Assembly (NCBI GenBank): GCA_023415375.1
Contig: JAEZKW010000088.1
Coordinates: forward strand, 1-26,214
Direction of reading: 5' to 3'
Length of the DNA: 26,214 nt
Source: Bacillota bacterium
GTDB lineage: Bacteria > Bacillota > UBA4882 > UBA8346
The position numbers and the translations under genes are program-made. Positions within the stretch are counted from its first letter, which is position 1. Each line of letters starts with the position of its first letter. The notes beneath the pieces were generated by a model, which did no database searches, was not told the DNA's origin, and worked only from the letters and a program-made list of their open reading frames with translations. This document shows, piece after piece, positions 6,723-15,068 of the stretch.

Positions 6723-7778
6723 ATGGCAATTATGGAACAGGGCGACTATACGCACGGGCGGGGGGACTTTGAAGATAGGCTTAAAATACCGGGAAAATGG
6801 GAAAATGTTATCCGGTTCTTCCCGGTTGAATTAAGGCAAATCTTGGCCCGGATACCCATTTCTTTACAAGATAGGATTATTGAAATTCGTTTACGGATGA
6901 ATCACCCCTTGGAGATCAATGTAAATCAATTTTCAACTTTTATCAATCCAGACGGTATTCCGGTCGCAGAGCCTTCTTTGGCGGTTATTATTAGTCTCGA
7001 GATGATCCAAAAGTTTCTTCATTCGATCACAGCTGGTTCGTGGTATGCCCTGGAAGAAGAGTTGGTTCAAGGTTATTTGACCTTACCCGGCGGACATCGA
7101 GTGGGTTTTACCGGTCATGCCTTACAGGAAAATGGGAAAATTCGTCTTATCCGCAATATCGGAAGTATTAATTTCCGGATCGCTAAAACCTTTACCGGAA
7201 TAGCCAGCCCGATATTACCCTTACTCTGGAAAGAGCAGCACTTTCTAAAGACATTAATTATCTCCCCGCCTGCGGCCGGGAAAACCACTTTACTTCGCGA
7301 GATTATTCGCGTGATTAGTTATGGCGATCCCACGATAAAGCTCCCGGCGTTGCATGTGGGACTGGTGGATGAACGCTCAGAAATAGCTGGAAGTTTCCAG
7401 GGTGTCCCTCAACTCGATGTTGGTCCACGCACGGATATATTGGATGGAGCCCCTAAAAAGGAAGGCATTTATTTATTATTACGGGCGATGAATCCCGATG
7501 TTATTGCCACCGATGAAATTGGAACGGAGGAAGACGCCATAGTGATTGGAGATGTGATTAACGCCGGAGTTAGTTTCTTAGTGACAGCCCATGCCCGGAA
7601 TATTACCGAAGCTATCTTGAGGCCGGGTTTAAAAAGACTTTTGGAAACTGGTTCCGTTGAACGTCTCATCACTTTAAGCAACAGGCTGGGAAGTGGAACC
7701 ATCGAAAGTGTAAAAGGAGGTATCCATGCTCCGGAGTTGCTAAAAGAAGCACTTTCTCCCGGAGGGTCAAATGATTAA
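6723..7778 (+). CDS. spoIIIAA: Stage III sporulation ATPase SpoIIIAA
   Basis: A secretion-type ATPase that powers or assembles the SpoIIIA-SpoIIQ channel from the mother-cell side. The 351-residue protein has the N-terminal region FFPVELRQILARIP, a Walker A segment SPPAAGKTTLLREI (from residue 181), the LVDERSEIAG motif (214-223) and the acidic Walker B-like IATDEIG (261-267), followed by TAHARN. The ribosome site is weak (AGGGG about 8 nt upstream). An in-frame ATG at 6732 is possible. It overlaps spoIIIAB by 8 nt and heads an intact eight-gene operon. Confidence 0.96.
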   Translation: MAIMEQGDYTHGRGDFEDRLKIPGKWENVIRFFPVELRQILARIPISLQDRIIEIRLRMNHPLEINVNQFSTFINPDGIPVAEPSLAVIISLEMIQKFLHSITAGSWYALEEELVQGYLTLPGGHRVGFTGHALQENGKIRLIRNIGSINFRIAKTFTGIASPILPLLWKEQHFLKTLIISPPAAGKTTLLREIIRVISYGDPTIKLPALHVGLVDERSEIAGSFQGVPQLDVGPRTDILDGAPKKEGIYLLLRAMNPDVIATDEIGTEEDAIVIGDVINAGVSFLVTAHARNITEAILRPGLKRLLETGSVERLITLSNRLGSGTIESVKGGIHAPELLKEALSPGGSND

Positions 7779-8289
7779 AATGATTGGAGCTTTTTTGATT
7801 ATTGGTATCAGTACCCTGGCAGGATTCTTTTATGGTCAGAAATTCAGCGCCCGTTGCTATATTCTTAAACTGTGGTTATGCATTATCGATATATTTCAAA
7901 CTGAAATTTATTACGAGGCCCGCAGGTTGCCTGAGGTGTTTCAACGGACTGCCTTGCTTCTTCAAGACCGGCGTTTTAGCAATGCTTTTACCAAACTTTC
8001 AAAATCATTAGAGTTTGGGACGAGTCAAGACTTCGAGACTACTTGGCATCTCTTTTTGCGAGAAACCGGAGAGGGCATGTTCGTTAAAGAGGATTACCTG
8101 GTCCTTGGTGAACTTGGGAACTATTTGGGGATTACCAATCGCGAAGATCAATTGGCGAAGTTAAAAACCTGCCAGGCAAGCCTGGTGATGAATTTGCAAT
8201 TAGCAGAGCGGGAACAAAGTAAGCGAACCCGGCTCTATCGTTACTTGGGTTTTGCAATAGGCGCCATCATTGTGCTTTGGCTGGTTTAG
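7771..8289 (+). CDS. spoIIIAB: Stage III sporulation protein SpoIIIAB
   Basis: A 172-residue membrane protein of the SpoIIIA complex with GspF-like topology: one N-terminal hydrophobic helix (about 5-25), a cytoplasmic helical domain and a C-terminal hydrophobic helix (LGFAIGAIIVLWLV). Family features seen include ETEIYYEARRLPEVFQR and LGNYLGITNREDQLAKLKTC. The start overlaps the end of spoIIIAA and has GGAGGG about 5 nt upstream. Unlike the rest of the operon, 152 nt separate it from the next gene; that gap holds a heptamer repeat tract. Confidence 0.93.
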   Translation: MIKMIGAFLIIGISTLAGFFYGQKFSARCYILKLWLCIIDIFQTEIYYEARRLPEVFQRTALLLQDRRFSNAFTKLSKSLEFGTSQDFETTWHLFLRETGEGMFVKEDYLVLGELGNYLGITNREDQLAKLKTCQASLVMNLQLAEREQSKRTRLYRYLGFAIGAIIVLWLV

Positions 8290-8292
8290 TAA

Positions 8293-8426
8293 GCGATGAG
8301 CGGCTAACGGCTAATGGCTGTCAGCTGTCGGCGGTTGGCCCTTAGCTATGGACTAAAATACTTTGGTGTAAAATGATAGCCAAAAAGCTAGTAGCCGAAA
8401 GCTAGAAGCCAGTTGTCGAAAGCCAA
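8293..8426. repeat. Heptanucleotide repeat tract in two inverted blocks
   Basis: Between spoIIIAB and spoIIIAC, positions 8293-8355 are nine consecutive 7-mers in register, with units such as gcggcta, acggcta, atggctg, tcagctg and ttagcta (consensus near NNGGCTA). Positions 8377-8426 hold further 7-mers of the opposite orientation (tagccga, aagctag, aagccag, aagccaa). The two blocks can base-pair imperfectly. No ORF is evident. It looks like an inserted or expanded intergenic repeat. Confidence 0.75.
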
Positions 8427-8441
8427 GGGAGGAATCCTAAA

Positions 8442-8636
8442 ATGGACATCAATCTCATTTTTCGTATCGCTGGCATCGGTATACTGATATCAGTGTTAAG
8501 CATGGTTTTAAAACAGGCTGGAAAAGAAGAACAAGCCCATATGCTGACTTTGGCTGGGCTCGTCATTGTATTATTTATGGTTATTCAATTAATTCAACGT
8601 CTATTTAACGATGTCCGGGCGGTTTTCGGCTTATAG
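8442..8636 (+). CDS. spoIIIAC: Stage III sporulation protein SpoIIIAC
   Basis: A 64-residue membrane protein of usual family length. It has two hydrophobic helices (about 4-24 and 34-54) joined by the cytoplasmic KQAGKEEQAHML loop, which is characteristic of SpoIIIAC. GGGAGGA (8427-8433) lies 8 nt upstream of the ATG. It is followed directly by spoIIIAD, a related membrane protein. Confidence 0.95.
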   Translation: MDINLIFRIAGIGILISVLSMVLKQAGKEEQAHMLTLAGLVIVLFMVIQLIQRLFNDVRAVFGL

Positions 8637-8646
8637 GGAGGCGACT

Positions 8647-9030
8647 ATGAATTTTTTCGCGATACTAGGCTTGGCCCTGGTCGTTACAGTTTTATTAATC
8701 ATTATCCGCAAAGAAAAACCTGAAGTGGCTATTATTCTAGCTACTGCTGCTGCCGCAGTCATCTTTTTGGCATTAATGAAAAATATTTCTCAGATTATTA
8801 CGGTCTTCGAATCACTAGCTTTAAAATCACAATTAAATTTGGATTATTTAAAACTGATTATTAAAATTCTTGGGCTGGCGTATTTAGCCGGGTTTGGAGC
8901 CCAAATATGTAAAGATGCCGGAGAAGGCAGTATGGCAGCCAAAATCGAACTTGCCGGAAAAATCTTTATATTATCCCTAGGGATCCCAGTTATGGTAGGG
9001 CTATTGAATATGATTCTTAAAATATTTTAG
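8647..9030 (+). CDS. spoIIIAD: Stage III sporulation protein SpoIIIAD
   Basis: A 127-residue membrane protein with hydrophobic helices at about 3-20, 28-50, 72-90 and 105-125, including KEKPEVAIILATAAAAVIF and LAGKIFILSLGIPVM. The ATG at 8647 is chosen over an upstream ATG at 8611 because GGGAGG (8636-8641) is 5 nt away and the length then matches the family. The SpoIIIAC and SpoIIIAD pair are integral parts of the mother-cell channel complex. Confidence 0.95.
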   Translation: MNFFAILGLALVVTVLLIIIRKEKPEVAIILATAAAAVIFLALMKNISQIITVFESLALKSQLNLDYLKLIIKILGLAYLAGFGAQICKDAGEGSMAAKIELAGKIFILSLGIPVMVGLLNMILKIF

Positions 9031-9053
9031 AGAAGTGAGAGGCTGGGCCTAAG

Positions 9054-10202
9054 ATGAAATTCCTCCGGATTTTGGTCATTACCTTTACATTCAACTTGCT
9101 GTTAACTTCTCCGGCCTTTGCTGAAGATATCAAATTGAACACTACAACTGTCCAAGCTGTTGATTTAAAAGAACTGAATAGTTTCATCGCCTCACTTGAT
9201 CGGGAAACTCAGGATTTACTACCTAGGCTTGATTTAAAATCCTGGGGGGTAACCGGACCCGATTGGAATTTTGGAAAGATTGGTAAGAATATTTTTCGCT
9301 ATTTTCTCCGGGAAATCGTTTTTAATTTTCGATTACTGGGTGAACTGGTACTGCTAGCTATGGCTCTAGCATTATTACAAAATATGCGGCATGCTTTTGA
9401 AAATGAAACTGTAAACCAAATCGCTTTTAGTATCTGTTTTCTTGTGGTGATGGGCCTGGTGATTCATAGTTTTACGATAACTTTTCAAATTGCTCGCAAT
9501 GCCATTGAGCAGATGACTAATTTCATGTATGCCATCATCCCGTTATTATTTTCTCTGATTGCCGCCGGAGGAGGAGTTACCACAACTGCAATCGTTCATC
9601 CGATTCTCATATCCAGTATCGGCTTAATGGGCGGCCTTATGAGCGATTTGATTTTTCCTTTATTACTATTTGCCGGCGTCTTAGGTACAGTTCAATTTTT
9701 AGTGGAGGGTTTTCCCGTTGATAAGCTGGCAAATTTTTTAAAATCGGCAGCTTTAGGATTGATGGGGCTAGCGATGGCTATCTTTATCGGTATCATTACG
9801 ATCCGTGGTTTCGCAGGAACGATAGCCGATAGTACAGCCCTTAGAACGGCTAAATACGTAACCAATACTTTTTTACCGGTGGTAGGTGGCTCTCTCTCGG
9901 ATACGATGGAAATGGCTATTGGTTGTTCGATGGTGCTCAAAGGGGGAATTGGAATTTTCGGCCTTGGCTTAATCATTGTAATTATTATATTTCCTTTAAT
10001 GAAGATTTTAGCAGTGGCCGTGATTTACCAATTAACCGGGGCTGTTATTCAACCTTTGGGAGGAAATAACCGGTTAGCCGATGCCCTTCAAACAGTTGGC
10101 GGAACGTTTTTAAACCTTTTTGCAGCAATCGCCATTGTAGCCTTGATGTTTTTTATTGCATTAGCGATTTTAGTTGGAATTGCCGGGGCGAGAATAGGCT
10201 AA
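9054..10202 (+). CDS. spoIIIAE: Stage III sporulation protein SpoIIIAE
   Basis: A 382-residue polytopic membrane protein. It has a likely cleavable signal peptide (about 1-23, ending SPAFA before ED), a soluble segment to about residue 95, then seven or so hydrophobic helices to the C-terminus. Characteristic segments are the FRYFLREIVFNFRLLGEL region and the Gly-rich SALGLMGLAMAIFIGIITIRG. A GAGAGG site lies about 11 nt from the ATG. It is the largest membrane subunit of the complex and sits in the expected operon position. Confidence 0.95.
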   Translation: MKFLRILVITFTFNLLLTSPAFAEDIKLNTTTVQAVDLKELNSFIASLDRETQDLLPRLDLKSWGVTGPDWNFGKIGKNIFRYFLREIVFNFRLLGELVLLAMALALLQNMRHAFENETVNQIAFSICFLVVMGLVIHSFTITFQIARNAIEQMTNFMYAIIPLLFSLIAAGGGVTTTAIVHPILISSIGLMGGLMSDLIFPLLLFAGVLGTVQFLVEGFPVDKLANFLKSAALGLMGLAMAIFIGIITIRGFAGTIADSTALRTAKYVTNTFLPVVGGSLSDTMEMAIGCSMVLKGGIGIFGLGLIIVIIIFPLMKILAVAVIYQLTGAVIQPLGGNNRLADALQTVGGTFLNLFAAIAIVALMFFIALAILVGIAGARIG

Positions 10203-10228
10203 AACTTATTCGAAAGCGAAGTGAAGGG

Positions 10229-10768
10229 ATGTCGCAGATTGCGGAATGGTTAAAGAACATCGTGGTGGCTATTGTGTTGGCCGGGTTTTTGGAAATGCTG
10301 CTTCCCAGTAATGAACTGAAGAATGTTACCAGGATGATGATGGGTCTGGTGATTATGAGCATTTTGCTACAACCCTTGATTCGACTTTTTGATTTACCCG
10401 GGCAAATCAGTTTGTCATTACCATCGATTTCAAGTCCAAAGTCTATAAAAACACAGCAGATCATTGCCCGGGGCTTAAAAATGAGGGACGAATGGACTCA
10501 TGAAATACAAGAACAAAATAAAAGAGCTTTGGAGTCAAAACTGAAAAATATCATGGGCCTCATCGATGAGGTTCAATTGGATAGTCTCCGATTACACTAT
10601 CAAGGGGAACAGCTGGAACGGGCTTATGTTAAGTTGAAATCAACGAAGCCTGGAATAAAAGATAAGGTTGAAATCGGTAATATTAAACGGAAAGTCATCA
10701 ATTCAGTCCAATTTTTAACGAATTTACGAGAAGACCAGATCGAGGTGAACTGGGATGGGCGACGATGA
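10229..10768 (+). CDS. spoIIIAF: Stage III sporulation protein SpoIIIAF
   Basis: A 179-residue protein with two N-terminal membrane helices (about 8-25 and 35-55) around the LPSNELKNVTRMMMGL segment, then a soluble ring-forming domain (about 90-179). The N-terminus MSQIAEWLKNIV matches the family start. However, the best purine site, GAAGGG (10223-10228), directly abuts the ATG, an unusually tight spacing. It overlaps spoIIIAG by 14 nt. Confidence 0.92.
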   Translation: MSQIAEWLKNIVVAIVLAGFLEMLLPSNELKNVTRMMMGLVIMSILLQPLIRLFDLPGQISLSLPSISSPKSIKTQQIIARGLKMRDEWTHEIQEQNKRALESKLKNIMGLIDEVQLDSLRLHYQGEQLERAYVKLKSTKPGIKDKVEIGNIKRKVINSVQFLTNLREDQIEVNWDGRR

Positions 10769-11369
10769 TCAAAAAACCTACTTTTTAACTTATCAAGAAA
10801 TATTAAAAAAATTTCAAAGCAAACCGGTGTTTGTATGGGGAGTCATTGGTCTTGTGGGTCTTGGTTTTGTTTTATTACTAAGCGGCCCTGATAAGGGGAA
10901 CTCTAATATCCAAAATATCAAGGAGAGCGGCGGGCAAAACCAGGAAGTATCAGAGAGTTCGTCAGGGGCCACGAGACGGCAAATGGAAACGGAACTGGCT
11001 CAAACCTTAAGTTCAATCGCTGGAGTCGGGCAAGTGAGGGTCAAATTAAATCTGAAATCTAGCAGTCGAAAAGTTTGGGAACGGCAACTTAATGTAAGTA
11101 AAAGAGTAACTCAAGAGCAGGGTGTTATGAATACTGAGGAGACTAATAATGATCAAATCGTAATTGCCAAGGGCCTGGATGGCCGGGACAATCCAATCTT
11201 AAAGGAAGAATTAGCACCGGAGATTCAAGGAGTCATCGTAGTTGCATCGGGCGCCAGCGATGCCCGAATCAAGGAACTTTTAATGAGTACCGTAATGACG
11301 ATTCTAAATTTACCGGCTCACCGTGTAATGGTGATAGCAGGAAAGAATGAGGGGGACCAAAATCAATGA
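10755..11369 (+). CDS. spoIIIAG: Stage III sporulation protein SpoIIIAG
   Basis: A 204-residue bitopic protein. A single membrane helix lies at about 27-44 (VFVWGVIGLVGLGFVLLLS), followed by a Ser/Gly/Gln-rich linker and a ring-building-motif domain (about 75-195, including GVGQVRVKLNLKS and GVIVVASGASDARIK). SpoIIIAG forms the large ring of the channel in the intermembrane space. GAGGTG (10742-10747) is 7 nt from the ATG. The stop overlaps spoIIIAH as ATGA. Confidence 0.95.
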   Translation: MGDDDQKTYFLTYQEILKKFQSKPVFVWGVIGLVGLGFVLLLSGPDKGNSNIQNIKESGGQNQEVSESSSGATRRQMETELAQTLSSIAGVGQVRVKLNLKSSSRKVWERQLNVSKRVTQEQGVMNTEETNNDQIVIAKGLDGRDNPILKEELAPEIQGVIVVASGASDARIKELLMSTVMTILNLPAHRVMVIAGKNEGDQNQ

Positions 11370-11881
11370 AAGAATTTTTGGACACAGTTTCCAAGTATAA
11401 AGCAGGGCTTGCAATAATGGTGTTGTTTATGGTGGGACTTTTCGCTTATGGCTATTACCGGGTTATACCCACGGAGACCCCGAAACTTCCCCCAGTAAAA
11501 GAGCCTTCCCATTTAAATATTCCCAGGGAATATAGCCCCAATGACACTTTGTTGGATTTAAAAATTGAACGGGATCGTGAAAGAAGCCAGGAGGTTGAAA
11601 AGGTCCAGGACCTTTTAGATAAAGTTGGTCTTTCGGATGAGATTAGAAAGCAAGCAGAACAGGAACTGTGGCGTTTGACTCAGACGACTGCTAAAGAGCA
11701 TGAGCTCGAAAATCTTTTGAAGGCAAAAGGTTTTAGTAACGCTTTGGTTTCGATTAGCCAGAAGTTGGTGTCCATCATTATCGATAAAAAACTCGGTGTT
11801 AATGATGCAAGAGATATCGGACAACTTGCAGCCGAGGTTACCGCTTTTAATTTGGAGCAAATCCAAATTGTTGAGAAATAA
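11366..11881 (+). CDS. spoIIIAH: Stage III sporulation protein SpoIIIAH
   Basis: A 171-residue bitopic protein with one N-terminal membrane helix (about 14-31), a Pro-rich linker (TETPKLPPVKEPS) and a soluble YscJ/FliF-like ring-building domain. Recognisable family segments are LKIERDRERSQEVEKVQ and ENLLKAKGFSNALVSI. It interacts across the intermembrane space with forespore SpoIIQ. It closes the operon; downstream sequence holds only a weak hairpin with a T run near 11930. Confidence 0.95.
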   Translation: MKEFLDTVSKYKAGLAIMVLFMVGLFAYGYYRVIPTETPKLPPVKEPSHLNIPREYSPNDTLLDLKIERDRERSQEVEKVQDLLDKVGLSDEIRKQAEQELWRLTQTTAKEHELENLLKAKGFSNALVSISQKLVSIIIDKKLGVNDARDIGQLAAEVTAFNLEQIQIVEK

Positions 11882-12095
11882 AAAAGGTTTCTTTCAAAAA
11901 GCATGCAAATGAGAACCCTCTGTTAAACTTTTTTTACATTCACCTGATTGACCTCCAGTTTTTTGTTTCCTCAATGGATTTTAAGTATATTTGCTCATCT
12001 TCAAGATTAAATTATTAAAAAGAAGGAATAATGACCTTGTTGGTGAATTAATATTTTTGAATATTTTTCCCTATTCCCTCAAAGGAGGACATTTG

Positions 12096-12563
12096 ATGAA
12101 TATTAAGGAAATTAAGGAACTTGTAAAGATGCTGGATGGGACTGATATTACCGAGTTTTCGATGGAGAATGAAGGCAGCAAGGTGGTCATCAAAAAAGGA
12201 TTGAGCGGCCAAGTACCGATGATTTCTCAAATGGGTCCGGCAATTCAATATCCAGTATCGAGTCCAACAACCCCGCAAGTAACTTCATCAGTTGAAGATA
12301 AAAATGAAGGACTTGGGCCAAACCAAGTCTTAATTGTTGCTCCGATGGTTGGAACTTTTTATCGTTCTCCGAGTCCGGATGCAGAAGCTTATGTTCAACT
12401 AGACCAGAGTGTGGAAGCAGGACAAGTCGTATGTATTATTGAAGCAATGAAATTAATGAATGAGATAGAGAGTGAATGGAAAGGGAAAATTGTTGAGATT
12501 TTGGTCGAGAATGCTCACCCGGTTGAATATGGCCAGCCATTAATGGTTTTAGAAAAATTGTAA
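12096..12563 (+). CDS. accB: Biotin carboxyl carrier protein of acetyl-CoA carboxylase
   Basis: Carries the carboxybiotin between biotin carboxylase and carboxyltransferase in fatty-acid synthesis. The 155-residue protein has a short N-terminal helical region, a Pro/Thr/Ser linker (about 45-70) and a C-terminal biotinyl domain with Lys119 in EAMKLMNE as the biotin site. It also has the bacterial AccB thumb region SPSPDAEAYVQ. The ATG at 12096 is chosen because AAAGGAGG (12081-12088) lies 7 nt upstream; an in-frame start near 11991 has no such site. accC follows after an 87-nt gap. Confidence 0.97.
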   Translation: MNIKEIKELVKMLDGTDITEFSMENEGSKVVIKKGLSGQVPMISQMGPAIQYPVSSPTTPQVTSSVEDKNEGLGPNQVLIVAPMVGTFYRSPSPDAEAYVQLDQSVEAGQVVCIIEAMKLMNEIESEWKGKIVEILVENAHPVEYGQPLMVLEKL

Positions 12564-12577
12564 ACCTAAAACAAAAA

Positions 12578-12632
12578 GGTACAAAGTCGCAGATGAAATT
12601 ATTAGAATTTAATGGGTTCGTAGCTTTGCACC
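12578..12632 (+). repeat. Inverted repeat in the accB-accC spacer
   Basis: GGTACAAAG (12578-12586) pairs with CTTTGCACC (12624-12632) at 8 of 9 positions, enclosing a 37-nt loop. It ends 8 nt before the GGAGG of accC. No T run follows, so it is not a classical terminator. It could tune accC translation or protect the mRNA end. Confidence 0.4.
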
Positions 12633-12650
12633 ACAACCGGAGGATGAAAT

Positions 12651-14024
12651 ATGTTCAAGAAAATATTAATCGCCAATCGTGGCGAAATTGCATTGCGAAT
12701 TATACGAGCTTGTAAAGAGATGGGAATCGGTACTGTCGCTATCTACTCTGAGGCTGATCGGGATTCTTTGCATGTACATTATGCCGACGAGGCTTTTTGT
12801 GTGGGTCCGGCTCCCGGAAATCGCAGTTACTTAAATATTCCTAATATAATTAGCACAGCAACAATTGCCGAAGTTGATGCAATCCACCCAGGATATGGGT
12901 TTTTGGCTGAAAATGCTCGTTTTGCTGAAATTTGTGACACTCATCATATAAAATTTATTGGACCTCCTGCTACCGCAATTGAAAAAATGGGTGATAAAGC
13001 GATCGCCAAAGAAACCATGCGGGATTCAGGAGTTCCAGTGGTTCCCGGATCTCAGGGCGTTATCAAGGACGACAAAGAACTCATGCAAAAGGCTGAAGAA
13101 ATCGGCTTTCCAGTTATTATTAAGGCTTCTGCCGGAGGCGGCGGCCGAGGCATGCGGGTCGTCAATAGTTTCGATGAATTAGTGAACGCTTATCATACAG
13201 CCCAAAGCGAGGCCGATGCTTGTTTCGGTAACCCCGAAGTCTACATGGAGAAATACATCGAGGAACCGAAACATATCGAGGTGCAATTGCTTCTTGATGA
13301 ACACGGAAATGGTGTTTATTTAGGAGAACGCGATTGCTCGGTGCAACGCCGCCATCAAAAAGTAGTGGAAGAGGCTCCTTCGCCGGTTGTGACGCCTGAG
13401 ATACGTCGTAAAATTGGTGAAGCCGCTTTACAAGGAGCCAAATCCGTGGGGTATACCAATGCGGGAACGGTTGAATTCTTATTGGACAAAAATAATAAGT
13501 TTTATTTTATGGAAATGAATACCCGGATTCAAGTAGAGCATCCGGTGACTGAGTTGATTACCGGAGTCGATTTGATCCGTGAACAAATTAGGATCGCCGC
13601 CGGAGAAAAACTCTCTTTTACACAAGCGGATATCGGTATTAAGGGACATGCTATTGAGTGCCGAATTAACGCGGAAGATCCAAGTAAAAACTTTATGCCC
13701 TCACCGGGCCGGATAACCGTATACCGTGCACCCGGCGGACCTGGAATCCGGATTGATAGTTGTGCGTATGAAGGATTTGTAATCCCGCCCTATTATGATT
13801 CAATGATTGCCAAACTGATTGCCTGGGATGATACACGTGAAAAAGCAATTGCCAGAATGATTCGGGCGTTAGAGGAATTTGAAATTCAAGGCGTAAAGAC
13901 AACGATTCCTTTTCAGCTTGAAGTACTCAAAAACGAATACTTCCAGAAAGGCGAAGTCTATACCAATTTCATTCAAACCAGAATATTTAATCATTCTGAC
14001 ATATCTAATGACCACTCCGATTAA
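12651..14024 (+). CDS. accC: Biotin carboxylase subunit of acetyl-CoA carboxylase
   Basis: ATP-grasp enzyme that carboxylates biotin on AccB with bicarbonate. The 457-residue protein has the N-terminal ILIANRGEIALRIIRACKE, the glycine loop KASAGGGGRGMR (about 159-170), EKYIEEPKHIEVQ, the RDCSVQRRHQKVVEEAP segment, and EMNTRIQVEHPVTE with its catalytic and metal-binding residues. The C-terminal biotin-carboxylase domain ends near residue 445. CGGAGG lies about 8 nt from the ATG. accA and accD are not in this window. Confidence 0.98.
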   Translation: MFKKILIANRGEIALRIIRACKEMGIGTVAIYSEADRDSLHVHYADEAFCVGPAPGNRSYLNIPNIISTATIAEVDAIHPGYGFLAENARFAEICDTHHIKFIGPPATAIEKMGDKAIAKETMRDSGVPVVPGSQGVIKDDKELMQKAEEIGFPVIIKASAGGGGRGMRVVNSFDELVNAYHTAQSEADACFGNPEVYMEKYIEEPKHIEVQLLLDEHGNGVYLGERDCSVQRRHQKVVEEAPSPVVTPEIRRKIGEAALQGAKSVGYTNAGTVEFLLDKNNKFYFMEMNTRIQVEHPVTELITGVDLIREQIRIAAGEKLSFTQADIGIKGHAIECRINAEDPSKNFMPSPGRITVYRAPGGPGIRIDSCAYEGFVIPPYYDSMIAKLIAWDDTREKAIARMIRALEEFEIQGVKTTIPFQLEVLKNEYFQKGEVYTNFIQTRIFNHSDISNDHSD

Positions 14025-14056
14025 AATGATAGAAAGGATAGGGGGGTGTTCTTAGT

Positions 14057-14437
14057 TTGGAAAGTATCGAAAAATATGAAACTGGCAGTATCCGGATTGC
14101 CAATGAAGTTGTCCGGATCATTGCCGGTCTTGCAGCTTCCGAAGTAAAGGGCGTTATTGGTATGAGCGGCGGAGTCGTTGATGGTTTTGCCGAACTTGTT
14201 AAAAAGAAGAACCTCGCTAAGGGCGTAAAAGTAGAAGTTGGGGAAAGACAGGCCGCTGTTGATCTTTTTGTAATTATTGAATATGGGTCTAAGATTCCCG
14301 ATATCGCATACATGATTCAAGAAAATGTTAAGCGGGCTATCGAAAGCATGACCGGATTGGAAGTCATTGAAGTCAATGTTCACATTCAAGGAGTTGAGTT
14401 TAAGCAGGACGATTCATATGAGGTGAAAGTCCTTTAG
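14057..14437 (+). CDS. Asp23/Gls24 family envelope stress protein
   Basis: A 126-residue Asp23-fold protein of the YloU/YqhY group. It begins with YETGSIRIANEVVRIIAGLAASEVKGVIGM and ends with EVIEVNVHIQGVEF. The start is TTG at 14057, with a GGGGGG-containing site about 10 nt upstream. Family members are linked to cell-envelope homeostasis, and a member next to accBC has been tied to regulation of fatty-acid synthesis (B. subtilis YqhY). Its location directly after accC and before an AmaP-like anchor fits both roles. Function here is inferred. Confidence 0.92.
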   Translation: MESIEKYETGSIRIANEVVRIIAGLAASEVKGVIGMSGGVVDGFAELVKKKNLAKGVKVEVGERQAAVDLFVIIEYGSKIPDIAYMIQENVKRAIESMTGLEVIEVNVHIQGVEFKQDDSYEVKVL

Positions 14438-14467
14438 TATTGTTGAATGAAAGGGGTCCAGTTATCG

Positions 14468-15001
14468 ATGAAAGTCTGGGAACGACTGGTAAGTTTATTG
14501 GCAGGAATTATTTTGGCCATCGTGGGTATTATCTTTTTTTTACTGGCCATCAGACAAGCTTCTATTATTCTTGATCACTTAAATAATTTATCCATGAAAG
14601 AACAACTTTGGGCATTGGTCGTGGCTGCCATTTCTCTGGCATTAGCCTTTTTGTCCATTAAAATGGCTTTGCGTATGCGCAAAGAAGAAAAAACCATTAT
14701 CAACCAGACTCAATTCGGGGAGATTCGAATTGCGGTATCCGCAGTTGAAAGTTTAGCATTACGAGCCACCAAAAAAATAAAAGGGGTTAAAGACGCTCAT
14801 GTCGGAGTACGGGCTGATCTTACAGGACTCGATATTTTTATCGAAATAGCCGTCCATCCCGATTTAAATATTCCGCAGACTACCGAAGAAATTCGGGCTA
14901 AGGTTGACGAATATATCTTTGAAACCGTAGGAATCCGTGTCAATTCTGTAAAAGTCTTGGTTACGAAGGTTGCTGGTGAAAATCGCACCCGCGTTGAGTG
15001 A
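14468..15001 (+). CDS. amaP: AmaP-like alkaline shock response membrane anchor
   Basis: A 177-residue protein with two N-terminal membrane helices (about 8-28 and 47-67) followed by an Asp23-like soluble domain (about 85-170, including VSAVESLALRATKKIKGVKD and FETVGIRVNSVKVLV). AmaP tethers Asp23 at the membrane. The ATG at 14468 is chosen because AAAGGGG (14450-14456) is 11 nt upstream. An in-frame ATG at 14447 precedes that site. Together with the preceding Asp23 protein and the following DUF2273 protein it forms a standard set. Confidence 0.88.
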   Translation: MKVWERLVSLLAGIILAIVGIIFFLLAIRQASIILDHLNNLSMKEQLWALVVAAISLALAFLSIKMALRMRKEEKTIINQTQFGEIRIAVSAVESLALRATKKIKGVKDAHVGVRADLTGLDIFIEIAVHPDLNIPQTTEEIRAKVDEYIFETVGIRVNSVKVLVTKVAGENRTRVE

Positions 15002-15068
15002 TGTTTTTTGATGAAAAATTGGACAACTTAAGGTTCTTATCATTAATAATTTAGTGGATTTGTTCCAC

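Noticed and set aside
7802..8011. Alternative + strand frame within spoIIIAB
   Set aside because: It is out of frame with a well-supported SpoIIIAB protein and has no ribosome site or family match.
8293..8426. Possible CRISPR-like array
   Set aside because: The repeat unit is only 7 nt, degenerate and without spacers; no cas genes are present.
9692..9976. Minus-strand frame opposite spoIIIAE
   Set aside because: A Pro/Ile/Ser-rich shadow of the hydrophobic membrane-helix codons of spoIIIAE.
11882..12095. Terminator and promoter in the spoIIIAH-accB gap
   Set aside because: The GGTTTCT/AGAACC pairing before the T run near 11930 is short and imperfect, and the TTGACC near 11952 has no well-placed -10, so neither is listed as a feature.
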